A stretch of 64,000 nucleotides of DNA from Parabacteroides merdae ATCC 43184 (GTDB lineage Bacteria > Bacteroidota > Bacteroidia > Bacteroidales > Tannerellaceae). The notes under the pieces were generated by a model. It ran no database searches. It had not been told where the DNA came from and worked only from the letters and a program-made list of their open reading frames with translations. This document shows, one piece after another, positions 36,915 to 44,225 of this stretch. Location of the stretch: positions 930,001 through 994,000 of the forward strand of contig NZ_CP102286.1 of NCBI RefSeq assembly GCF_025151215.1. The letters are read 5' to 3'. Position numbers and translations under genes: made by a program. Numbering within the stretch: position 1 is the first letter of the stretch; each line of letters opens with the position of its first letter.

Positions 36915-39137
36915 ATGAGGCATATATCCTTATTGGCGGTCTCCTTGCTGGCTCTGGCAGCCTGCACGCCGGAAAAACAACAGGAGGCGGATGATTATAC
37001 ACAATATGTCAATCCTTTTATCGGGACAGACTTTACGGGTAATACCTATCCGGGAGCGCAAGTCCCTTTCGGAATGGTTCAGTTGAGTCCTGACAACGGG
37101 CTTCCCGGTTGGGACCGTATTTCCGGTTATTTTTATCCCGACACGACTATCGCCGGTTTCAGCCATACCCATTTGTCAGGGACAGGTGCGGGCGATTTGT
37201 ACGATATCTCTTTCATGCCGGTGACTCGTCCGTATAAGGAGGCACCTGCTCCTTTGGGCGTCTATTCGACTTTTTCGCACAATGACGAGATGGCTTCGGC
37301 TGGCTATTACCGTGTGCTGCTGAAAGATTACAATATTAATGTCGAGTTGACCGCGACTGAACGTTGCGGTATTCAGCGTTATACGTTCCCCAAAGCAGAG
37401 GCATCCGTATTCTTGAACCTCAAAAAGGCGATGAACTGGGACTTCACGTTGGATTCGTATATAGAAGTGGTCGATTCGATGACGATCCGGGGATATCGTT
37501 TCTCGCAAGGCTGGTCTCCTTTGCAGCATGTTTATTTTGAGACTCGTTTCTCGAAACCTTTCATGGCTTGCCATATGGACACAACTTCTATCGTAACGAA
37601 AGATCGTGGCAGGATCGGTACGGCCTATATTGCCCGTTTCGATTTCAATACGGAGAAAGATGAGGAAATTTTAGTAACGACAGGTATATCCGGTGTCAGT
37701 ATGGAAGGAGCAGGCAAGAACCTGCGTGCGGAGGTTTCGAAAGACGATTTCGATTATTATCAAGCGCAGGCTGCCAAAACATGGAACAAGCAGCTTTCTA
37801 AAATAGAGGTGAAAAGCTCGGATACTGATGACCTGGTGAAGTTCTATACTGCTTTGTACCATTCCATGATCGCTCCGACTATTTACAGTGATGTGGATGG
37901 TTCCTATTACGGCCCGGATCAGCAGATCCATAAAGCGGACGGATGGACGAACTATTCCACTTTCTCGTTGTGGGATACTTATCGCGCTTCTCATCCGCTA
38001 TTTACCTATACCGAACCAGAACGTGCAAATGATATGATCAAAGGTTTCTTGAAATTCAATGAACAGAACGGGGCTTTGCCATTGTGGAATTTGTATGGCT
38101 GGGAAACCAATATGATGATCGGATATCATGCCGTTCCCGTAATTGTGGATGCGTATCTGAAAGGTATCGGCAATTTCGATCCGGAAAAAGCACTTGAGGC
38201 CTGTATTGCTACGGCCAACCGTGATGATTACCGGGGAATCGGTGATTACAAGAAGTTAGGGTATGTCCCAGCCTACGGCGATCCCAAGAAATGGGAGAAC
38301 TGGTCGTTATCCAAGACATTGGAATATGCTTATGATGATTATTGTATTGCAACAATGGCAAAGAAGATGGGCAAGAAAGAGATCGCCGATGAATTCTACA
38401 AACGTGCTCAGAACTACCGGAATGTTTATAATCCGGCCACTTCTTTCATGCAGCCGCGTGACGAGAAAGGGAACTTCGCTGCAAACTTCAGCCCCGACGA
38501 CTATACCGAAGATATCTGTGAAAGTAATGGCTGGCAATATTTCTGGTCTGTACCTCAGGATCTGGACGGTCTGGTCGGCCTGGTCGGAAGCAAGGAACGT
38601 TTCGCTGAGAAACTGGACAGTATGTTCACCTACGTTCCTAAATCGACAGAAGACCTGCCGATCTTCAGTACCGGTATGATCGGGCAATACGCACATGGCA
38701 ACGAACCGAGCCATCATGTGATTTATTTATATAATAAAGTAGGACAGCCCTGGAAGACGCAGAAGTATGTGGCTGAGGTCCTGCACAACCTATATCAGAA
38801 TGCTCCGGACGGTATTTGTGGGAATGAAGATTGCGGACAGATGTCGGCTTGGTTCGTATTCAGTTCGATGGGCTTCTATCCGGTTGATCCGATCAGTGGC
38901 AAGTATGAGATCGGAACTCCGATATTTCCAGAAGTGAAGATGCATTTGGCAAACGGCAAAACTTTTGCGGTCTTGGCTCCGGCTGTAAGCCGTGAAAATA
39001 TCTATGTTCAATCTGTGAAGTTGAATGGCCGACCGTATGACAAGAGCTATATTACCCATGAGCAGATTATGAATGGTGACACATTGGAGTTTGAAATGGG
39101 TAACCGGCCGGGACCGGTATGGTATAATAATATGTAA
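36915..39137 (+). CDS. GH92 alpha-mannosidase, lipoprotein
   Basis: Glycoside hydrolase family 92, Ca2+-dependent exo-alpha-mannosidase (family activities mainly alpha-1,2) used on N-glycans or yeast mannan. 740 aa from the ATG at 36915. It has a lipoprotein signal MRHISLLAVSLLALAAC. Family marks are NPFIGTDFTGNTYPGAQVPF, GFSHTHLSGTGAGD, LWDTYRASHPL, and the C-terminal GNEDCGQMSAWFVFSSMG with the catalytic acid/base region. The start at 36888 is rejected because it lies in the promoter. It is single, not in the sus units, so its partners are unknown. Confidence 0.93.
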   Translation: MRHISLLAVSLLALAACTPEKQQEADDYTQYVNPFIGTDFTGNTYPGAQVPFGMVQLSPDNGLPGWDRISGYFYPDTTIAGFSHTHLSGTGAGDLYDISFMPVTRPYKEAPAPLGVYSTFSHNDEMASAGYYRVLLKDYNINVELTATERCGIQRYTFPKAEASVFLNLKKAMNWDFTLDSYIEVVDSMTIRGYRFSQGWSPLQHVYFETRFSKPFMACHMDTTSIVTKDRGRIGTAYIARFDFNTEKDEEILVTTGISGVSMEGAGKNLRAEVSKDDFDYYQAQAAKTWNKQLSKIEVKSSDTDDLVKFYTALYHSMIAPTIYSDVDGSYYGPDQQIHKADGWTNYSTFSLWDTYRASHPLFTYTEPERANDMIKGFLKFNEQNGALPLWNLYGWETNMMIGYHAVPVIVDAYLKGIGNFDPEKALEACIATANRDDYRGIGDYKKLGYVPAYGDPKKWENWSLSKTLEYAYDDYCIATMAKKMGKKEIADEFYKRAQNYRNVYNPATSFMQPRDEKGNFAANFSPDDYTEDICESNGWQYFWSVPQDLDGLVGLVGSKERFAEKLDSMFTYVPKSTEDLPIFSTGMIGQYAHGNEPSHHVIYLYNKVGQPWKTQKYVAEVLHNLYQNAPDGICGNEDCGQMSAWFVFSSMGFYPVDPISGKYEIGTPIFPEVKMHLANGKTFAVLAPAVSRENIYVQSVKLNGRPYDKSYITHEQIMNGDTLEFEMGNRPGPVWYNNM

Positions 39138-39172
39138 TTGCCATGACGAAGAATTCATGATGTTCATAAATC

Positions 39173-39293
39173 TCTATCACTCTATCACGCTTTTGCGTGT
39201 GTGCTTTATTAATCAAAGCGTGAGATGTGTGATAGATGGCGTTTTCATCTATCACACATCTATCACAAAATCAAATAGGCTATTTGTGATAGA
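39173..39293. repeat. Array of TCTATCAC / GTGATAGA hairpins
   Basis: Six copies of the octamer: direct at 39173, 39181, 39248 and 39259, inverted at 39229 and 39286. They form a 15-bp perfect stem (39224-39238 with 39246-39260, 7-nt loop), a 10-bp perfect stem (39260-39269 with 39283-39292) and a 9-bp stem (39185-39193 with 39215-39223). Confidence 0.85.
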
Positions 39294-39335
39294 TAGGTAT
39301 TTTATTATTAGCAAAGTAGTATGATTTTCGGCTGA

Positions 39336-39416
39336 ACATCCGGATGTATGGGGCCTGAACATCCGGGTCTATGGAACGCTACACCCGGATGTAGAAGGTC
39401 GCAAGATGTGGGTGTA
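39336..39416. repeat. Four imperfect repeats, period 22-23 bp
   Basis: ACATCCGGATGTA (39336), ACATCCGGGTCTA (39359), ACACCCGGATGTA (39381) and AGATGTGGGTGTA (39404). The first is nearly palindromic. The regular spacing is about two helical turns. Confidence 0.75.
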
Positions 39417-39667
39417 TGCAAACATTTGTGCTTTTGTTTATTAGTTTGTCTGCTGTCCTGCTTCATTTTATGTCATACCTTTACGACAAATAATCTCCCT
39501 ATAAAAAAGGTTTATATGCTGTTTAACAAGTTCGGAGACGGATGAAAACGGTAAGATAAGCACGAGGTGGCATAAAAGGAGAACTAAAAAGAAGGTTTCT
39601 TTGCAAAAAAGTTATTACTTTGCAACTGATTTAGACTATTAACATTAAAAGACAGCGAACTGATACC

Positions 39668-40969
39668 ATGATTTGGAACGAGACTATCGAATGTATGAAC
39701 CGCGAGGAAATGCGGAGATTACAGAGTATCCGCTTAAGGCGGGTTGTTGAACACGCTTATCATAATTCTCCTTTCTACCGTAAGAAAATGCAGGAAATGG
39801 GGATTACTCCGGAAGATATTCATTCTATTGACGATATAGTGAAGCTCCCGTTTACCGTTAAACAGGACTTGCGGGACAATTATCCTTTCGGGCTGATGGC
39901 CGTGCCGATGTCTGAGATTGTCCGGTTGCACGCTTCTTCCGGAACGACGGGAAAGCCTATTGTTGTCGGTTATACCCGGAAAGATCTGTCTATCTGGGCT
40001 GAAGTGGTGGCACGATGTCTGACCGCTTATGGTCTGACCAAGAATGATTCGGTGCAGGTTTCATACGGTTATGGCTTGTTTACAGGAGGCTTGGGAGCAC
40101 ATGCCGGAGTCGAGAATATCGGCGGGACGGTAATTCCGATGAGTAGTGGCAATACGCAGAAACAGATTCAGTTGATGCATGATTTTGGCGCTAAGGGGTT
40201 GGCTTGCACGCCTTCCTATGCGTTGTATCTGGCAGAAACAATTCACTCATCCGGCATACCGTTGGAAGAATTCAAGTTGCGTGTCGGTGCTTTTGGGGCT
40301 GAACCTTGGACGGAAAATATGCGTAAAGAGTTGGAAAGCAAGCTGAATATCAAGGCCTATGATATCTATGGGCTGACAGAGATTTGTGGTCCGGGAGTTG
40401 GAGGAGAGTGCGAGTGTCAGAACGGTACGCATTTATGGGAAGACCATTTTTTCCCTGAAATTGTGGATCCGGTTACTTTGGAACCGGTAGAACCTGGACA
40501 GCACGGAGAATTGGTTTTCACGACATTGACAAAAGAAGGGATGCCTATGATCCGTTACCGTACGCGCGACCTGACGCATTTGATTTATGATAAATGCGAA
40601 TGTGGACGTACGGCTGTTCGTATGGGACGTATTCTCGGACGTAGTGACGATATGTTGATTATTCGGGGTGTGAATGTATTTCCGTCGCAGGTGGAATCGG
40701 TCATTCTTGAAATGCCGGAATTCGAACCGCATTATCTGATTGTGGTCGACCGTGTAAACAATACGGACACATTCCAGATTCAAGTAGAAGTGCGTCAGGA
40801 GTTTTATTCGGACGAAATGAACAAGATGATTGCCTTGAAGAAGAAAATCGCGAACCGTATGCAGAGTGTAATCGGTTTGCAACCCGATATAAGGATTGTC
40901 GAGCCGCGCAGCATCGAGCGGAGTATGGGTAAAGCCAAACATGTGATCGATAATCGTAAACTGGAATAG
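39668..40969 (+). CDS. paaK: Phenylacetate-CoA ligase family protein
   Basis: ANL-superfamily AMP-forming ligase, 433 aa, activating phenylacetate or related aryl acetates to CoA thioesters. Motifs in order: SSGTTGKP phosphate loop (about 90-97), YGLTEICGPG (adenylate-binding), YRTRDLTHL with the conserved Asp, and the C-terminal catalytic Lys in GKAKHVIDNRK. Cytoplasmic. The ACT-domain gene follows 97 bases later, a pairing common in this phylum, where such ligases go with aromatic amino-acid fermentation or indolepyruvate/phenylpyruvate oxidation. The oxidoreductase genes are not in this window. Confidence 0.88.
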   Translation: MIWNETIECMNREEMRRLQSIRLRRVVEHAYHNSPFYRKKMQEMGITPEDIHSIDDIVKLPFTVKQDLRDNYPFGLMAVPMSEIVRLHASSGTTGKPIVVGYTRKDLSIWAEVVARCLTAYGLTKNDSVQVSYGYGLFTGGLGAHAGVENIGGTVIPMSSGNTQKQIQLMHDFGAKGLACTPSYALYLAETIHSSGIPLEEFKLRVGAFGAEPWTENMRKELESKLNIKAYDIYGLTEICGPGVGGECECQNGTHLWEDHFFPEIVDPVTLEPVEPGQHGELVFTTLTKEGMPMIRYRTRDLTHLIYDKCECGRTAVRMGRILGRSDDMLIIRGVNVFPSQVESVILEMPEFEPHYLIVVDRVNNTDTFQIQVEVRQEFYSDEMNKMIALKKKIANRMQSVIGLQPDIRIVEPRSIERSMGKAKHVIDNRKLE

Positions 40970-40981
40970 GAAAGAATTCTG

Positions 40982-41037
40982 ATTTATGATTTGTGATTTA
41001 TGAATTATCGACAGTTCATAAATCATAAATCATAAAT
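40982..41037. repeat. Long A+T-rich hairpin between paaK and the ACT gene
   Basis: 23-nt arms (40982-41004 and 41015-41037) pair throughout with one G-T, around a 10-nt loop. They are built of ATTTATG units. There is no T run of terminator type, so transcription may read through. Confidence 0.8.
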
Positions 41038-41066
41038 AATTAGTTATAAATCAAATTTTATCCCCC

Positions 41067-41492
41067 ATGTTAATTAAACAATTATCTATCTTTCTGGAAA
41101 ATAAGAAAGGCCGTTTTACGGAAGTGGCAAAAATATTAGGTGAAGCAGGCGTAAACATGTCCGCTTTCACAGTTGCTGAAAATTCAGACTTCGGTATCTT
41201 GCGTTTGATCGTGTCGGATACGGATACTGCCATCAAGGTCTTACGCGATCGCTTGTATGCCGTGAGCGTGGCCGATGTTGTTTGTCTACATTGCCCCAAT
41301 CAGCCGGGAGCATTGGCTAAAGCGATGGATATCATTACTTCGGCCGGAATATTTATTGAATATATGTACGCTTTTTCTCAGGGTGAGGCAGCCAATGTGA
41401 TCATTCGTCCCGACAATGTGGAGAAGTGTGCGGAGGTTCTGAAAGCCAATAAACTGGAGCTGATTGCGGCCAGTGACTTATATAAGTTGTAA
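41067..41492 (+). CDS. Tandem ACT-domain protein
   Basis: 141 aa consisting of two ACT domains (about 1-70 and 71-141), small ligand-binding modules usually sensing amino acids. The first begins LIKQLSIFLENKKGRFTEVAKILGEAGVNM, with the typical GR.xExxxxLxxxxVN pattern, and the second CPNQPGALAKAMDIITSAGIFIEYMY. There is no enzyme domain, so it is a stand-alone regulator. Given its place after the aryl-acetate ligase, control by aromatic amino acids is a reasonable inference. Probably in one operon with it. Confidence 0.85.
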   Translation: MLIKQLSIFLENKKGRFTEVAKILGEAGVNMSAFTVAENSDFGILRLIVSDTDTAIKVLRDRLYAVSVADVVCLHCPNQPGALAKAMDIITSAGIFIEYMYAFSQGEAANVIIRPDNVEKCAEVLKANKLELIAASDLYKL

Positions 41493-41532
41493 ATATTAAC
41501 GTTAAGCGCTTCGTTTATTTGTTGGAAAACTT

Positions 41533-41540
41533 TAACTTTG
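41533..41540 (+). promoter_or_regulatory. -7 promoter box of bamD
   Basis: TAACTTTG, 19 bases before the start. Confidence 0.6.
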
Positions 41541-41558
41541 CGCGCTAAAAGTATGTGA

Positions 41559-42368
41559 ATGAAAAAGGTTGTATTTTTATTGATGATGATTACGGTTCTG
41601 TTATCTTCCTGTGGGGAGTATAACAAGATACTGAAAAGTACAGACTACGAATTGAAATATTCGTATGCAAAGAAATATTTCAATGCAAAACAATATTCGA
41701 AGTCTGCCACTTTGCTGGATGAACTGGTGCCTATTTTTAAAGGTACAGCTAATGCTGAAGAATCTTTGTATCTGCTGGCGCAAAGTTATTATGGACAAAA
41801 AGACTACCAGACTGCTTCGCAATACTTTAATACCTATTATACGACTTATCCGAAAGGCGAGTTTACCGAGTTGGCCCGTTATTATTCGGGTTATGGATTG
41901 TATCTGGATTCACCGGACCCCCGCTTGGATCAGGCGCAAACGTATGAAGCCATTAACCAGTTGCAATTATATTTGGAGTATTATCCGCAAAGCGAACGTG
42001 CTAAAGAAGCTCAGAACATTATGTTCGAATTGCAGGAAAAGCTCGCCTATAAGGAACTGTTGGCAGTCCGGTTGTATTTCAACTTGGGTACCTATATGGG
42101 AAACAACTATCTTTCATGTGTGATTACCGCGCAAAATGCACTTAAGAACTATCCGTATTCAAAATATAGGGAAGAGTTTATGTTCTATACCATTCGTGCC
42201 AAATACGAATTGGCTGTGGTTAGTGTGGAAGAAAAGTTGCAGGGACGTTACCGTGAGGTTGTAGATGAATATTACAATTACATGAACGAGTATCCCGAAG
42301 GCAAGTATGTAAAACAGGTTCAGAAGTTCTACGACTATGCCAGCAAGCGAATAACAGATACGTATTAA
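41559..42368 (+). CDS. bamD: Outer membrane protein assembly factor BamD
   Basis: 269-aa periplasm-facing lipoprotein of the BAM complex that inserts beta-barrel proteins in the outer membrane. Signal peptide with lipobox Cys18 (LLSSC). The body is TPR-type helices with the aromatic pattern YSYAKKYFNAKQYSKSATLL and YLLAQSYYGQKDYQTASQYF. It is followed by the omega subunit and DUF4293 genes, an order I know from other Bacteroidales, which supports the call. Confidence 0.9.
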   Translation: MKKVVFLLMMITVLLSSCGEYNKILKSTDYELKYSYAKKYFNAKQYSKSATLLDELVPIFKGTANAEESLYLLAQSYYGQKDYQTASQYFNTYYTTYPKGEFTELARYYSGYGLYLDSPDPRLDQAQTYEAINQLQLYLEYYPQSERAKEAQNIMFELQEKLAYKELLAVRLYFNLGTYMGNNYLSCVITAQNALKNYPYSKYREEFMFYTIRAKYELAVVSVEEKLQGRYREVVDEYYNYMNEYPEGKYVKQVQKFYDYASKRITDTY

Positions 42369-42394
42369 CGAAACAACTAATCAATAAAGTAAGT

Positions 42395-42727
42395 ATGGAT
42401 TACAGAAAGACTAACGCTCCGTCGAATACAGTTACCCGCGACATGATGAAGCTGTCATCAGACACGGGCAATGTGTATGAAACTGTTGCAATCATTGGTA
42501 AACGTGCTAATCAGATTGCTGTTGAGATGAAACAGGATCTGGAAAAGAAACTTCAGGAATTTGCTTCCTATAATGATAATCTGGAAGAAGTTTTTGAAAA
42601 CAGAGAGCAGATTGAGATTTCACGTTACTATGAAAAACTCCCAAAACCGACTTTGATCGCAGCTAAGGAGTATGAAGATGGTAAGGTGTATTATAAGAAC
42701 CCTGCAAAAGAAAAGAATAACCTTTAA
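42395..42727 (+). CDS. rpoZ: DNA-directed RNA polymerase omega subunit
   Basis: 110-aa Bacteroidota-type omega/Rpb6-like subunit that helps assemble and stabilise RNA polymerase. The N-terminal part has the omega core AIIGKRANQIAVEMKQDLEK, with the conserved Arg-Ala-Asn-Gln-Ile. The C-terminal tail EISRYYEKLPKPTLIAAKEY is specific to this phylum as I recall it. It lies 26 bases after bamD, so co-transcribed. It would not be found with an E. coli-like query alone. Confidence 0.85.
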   Translation: MDYRKTNAPSNTVTRDMMKLSSDTGNVYETVAIIGKRANQIAVEMKQDLEKKLQEFASYNDNLEEVFENREQIEISRYYEKLPKPTLIAAKEYEDGKVYYKNPAKEKNNL

Positions 42728-42728
42728 T

Positions 42729-42811
42729 TAATTGACAATTGATAATTGACAATTGACGGTTAGGTGATATCATCTAATAATTGTCAATTGTTAATTGTTA
42801 ATTGTCAATTG
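42729..42811. repeat. ATTGACA / ATTGTCA hairpin repeat before the DUF4293 gene
   Basis: Left arm of AATTGACAATTGATAATT-type units (42730-42755) faces a longer right arm of the complementary units (42779-42811), with an inner 18-nt near-palindrome (42760-42777). The two arms differ by one 7-nt unit. Related A+T repeats appear at about 10981-11010, 11100-11125 and 54340-54372. Confidence 0.75.
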
Positions 42812-42818
42812 TTTTATT

Positions 42819-43280
42819 ATGTTACAGAGAATACAAACGGTTTATTTGCTTATTATAATGGCATTGACGATTGCCATTCTGTTTTTACCGCTTGCCGTGT
42901 TGCAGTCGGGTGATCAATTGTTTACATTTGATGCGACCGGTATCAGTACAATGGCCGCTCAGCCGGAACTTATTTATCCCACATGGGGATTGTTTGCTTT
43001 GACAATCGTGATCTCTTTGCTGGCTCTTTTGACTATCTTCCTGTTTAAGAAAAGAATCCTTCAGATACGGATTTGCGTATTTAATGCAATTTTGATGTTA
43101 GGTTTTTACGGTCTCTTTGCATTCTTTTACTGGGATCTGGGTAATCAAAAGGAGATATTCTCATTAAGTTTGAAGATCGCCTTTTCTTTTCCGTTAATCA
43201 GCCTGATTCTGGATTATTTGGCTATACGTAATATTGGGGCAGACGAAGCACTGGTGCGTTCTTTGGATCGCTTGAGATAA
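42819..43280 (+). CDS. DUF4293 family membrane protein
   Basis: 153 aa with four predicted transmembrane segments (about 5-25, 48-68, 80-100 and 112-135), matching the DUF4293 family that follows bamD-rpoZ in Bacteroidales. Function unknown. I place the start at the ATG at 42819 (MLQRIQTVYLLIIMAL). The longer frame from 42795 lies in the ATTGTCAATTG repeat and adds eight residues with no support. It lies 91 bases after rpoZ, with the hairpin repeat between. Confidence 0.8.
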   Translation: MLQRIQTVYLLIIMALTIAILFLPLAVLQSGDQLFTFDATGISTMAAQPELIYPTWGLFALTIVISLLALLTIFLFKKRILQIRICVFNAILMLGFYGLFAFFYWDLGNQKEIFSLSLKIAFSFPLISLILDYLAIRNIGADEALVRSLDRLR

Positions 43281-43296
43281 TCATTTCGGAGTATAT

Positions 43297-43338
43297 AAAA
43301 AAAGAGGATATCTCATCACTGGGATATCCTCTTTTTTT
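43297..43338. terminator. Strong bidirectional terminator
   Basis: 16-bp perfect inverted repeat (43297-43312 with 43323-43338), 10-nt loop, A7 and T7 ends. It lies between convergent genes. The rest of the gap to 43562 shows nothing. Confidence 0.9.
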
Positions 43339-43562
43339 GGCCTAAATCTGATAGCCTAAAGACTATATTATCTCTATTAGCATTGATAAATTCTTAATAC
43401 TTCTAATGCAAAACTAATCATGTAGTAGAGCTTTAGACTTTTAAAAAGGGAAAGGCGGCGTTTTTGTTTTGGGAGGATACTGCCCATTCTTGGCTTGTCT
43501 TTGTTACAAAATTATTGTAAGCCTTGATTTCTATATTGCCTAAGATTGTTCAATCATAAATC

Positions 43563-44225
43563 TTAAAATCCCGGAATCATATACGTGATCTTAGCCGAGA
43601 TTACCTGCGAAGACGATTTGGAAAAATAATCTTCTTTACGGCTGTTGAAGATGTCGCCGAGGGCATAGTAGTAGCGGCCCTCCAGGAGGAAAGAGCCAAT
43701 TCCTGTACGAAGTTCGATACCCGGACCACCGCATAATCCCCAGTCGAATTTCTTTTCGATTGGCATATCGTGCTGTTCGTTTTCGGTGTTCGGCTTGGCT
43801 CCGTTCAGATTCTCGTCTGTCTTTTCACCGAAAGCATATCCTATTTTGGGTCCTAGGTTGACGAATACCCTGAAACGTTTACTGCCAAAATAGATATGTG
43901 TCAGGATCGGAAGTTCAAAGTAGTTGATTGTCCGGCTGTATTTATACTGAGGTTGGTCCTCGAACTTTTCATCCCATCCATGTTGGATGAAATTCAGTTC
44001 AGCCTGCAATCCTAGATTTTTTTCCGTGATCCACCGGAGCGTGAGACCGCCCGTGTAGCCCATTTTTATTTTCTGCTGCACTTTCGTCTGGGCAAAACTG
44101 ACTTTGGAAAAGGTCGTACCGAAGGAAGCACCCAAAGACAATTCCCGTTTGAACTTATCCTGCGCCTGAATGTAGTTCAGGGTGACAAGGCTTATAATAA
44201 CTGTTGCAATAACTTTCCTGATCAT
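43563..44225 (-). CDS. PorT-like outer-membrane beta-barrel protein
   Basis: 220-aa barrel of the outer membrane protein beta-barrel (PorT-like) type. Signal peptide MIRKVIATVIISLVTLNYIQA. Alternating strands include LSLGASFGTTFSKV, GYTGGLTLRWITEKNLGLQA, INYFELPILTHIYFG and VNLGPKIGYAFG, and it ends ITYMIPGF with terminal Phe. PorT itself acts in type IX secretion, but this fold is shared by many proteins and I see no type IX genes here. Its ATG overlaps the TGA of the LysM gene by 4 bases, so the two are translationally coupled. Confidence 0.8.
   Translation of the reverse strand: MIRKVIATVIISLVTLNYIQAQDKFKRELSLGASFGTTFSKVSFAQTKVQQKIKMGYTGGLTLRWITEKNLGLQAELNFIQHGWDEKFEDQPQYKYSRTINYFELPILTHIYFGSKRFRVFVNLGPKIGYAFGEKTDENLNGAKPNTENEQHDMPIEKKFDWGLCGGPGIELRTGIGSFLLEGRYYYALGDIFNSRKEDYFSKSSSQVISAKITYMIPGF

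Larger units (their letters stand above)
39138..39667. other. Repeat-rich intergenic region
   Basis: 530 bases without a credible gene. It contains the TCTATCAC hairpin array (39173-39293), the four 22-23-bp-spaced repeats (39336-39416) and, near 39614-39621, a TTACTTTG near-consensus -7 box for the ligase gene. A 65-83-codon frame here overlaps the repeats and is not called. Confidence 0.7.

Noticed and set aside
39172..39420. Possible CRISPR array
   Set aside because: The repeats are 8-13 bp, partly inverted, and the 22-23-bp period includes the repeat. No spacers of about 30 bp and no cas genes.
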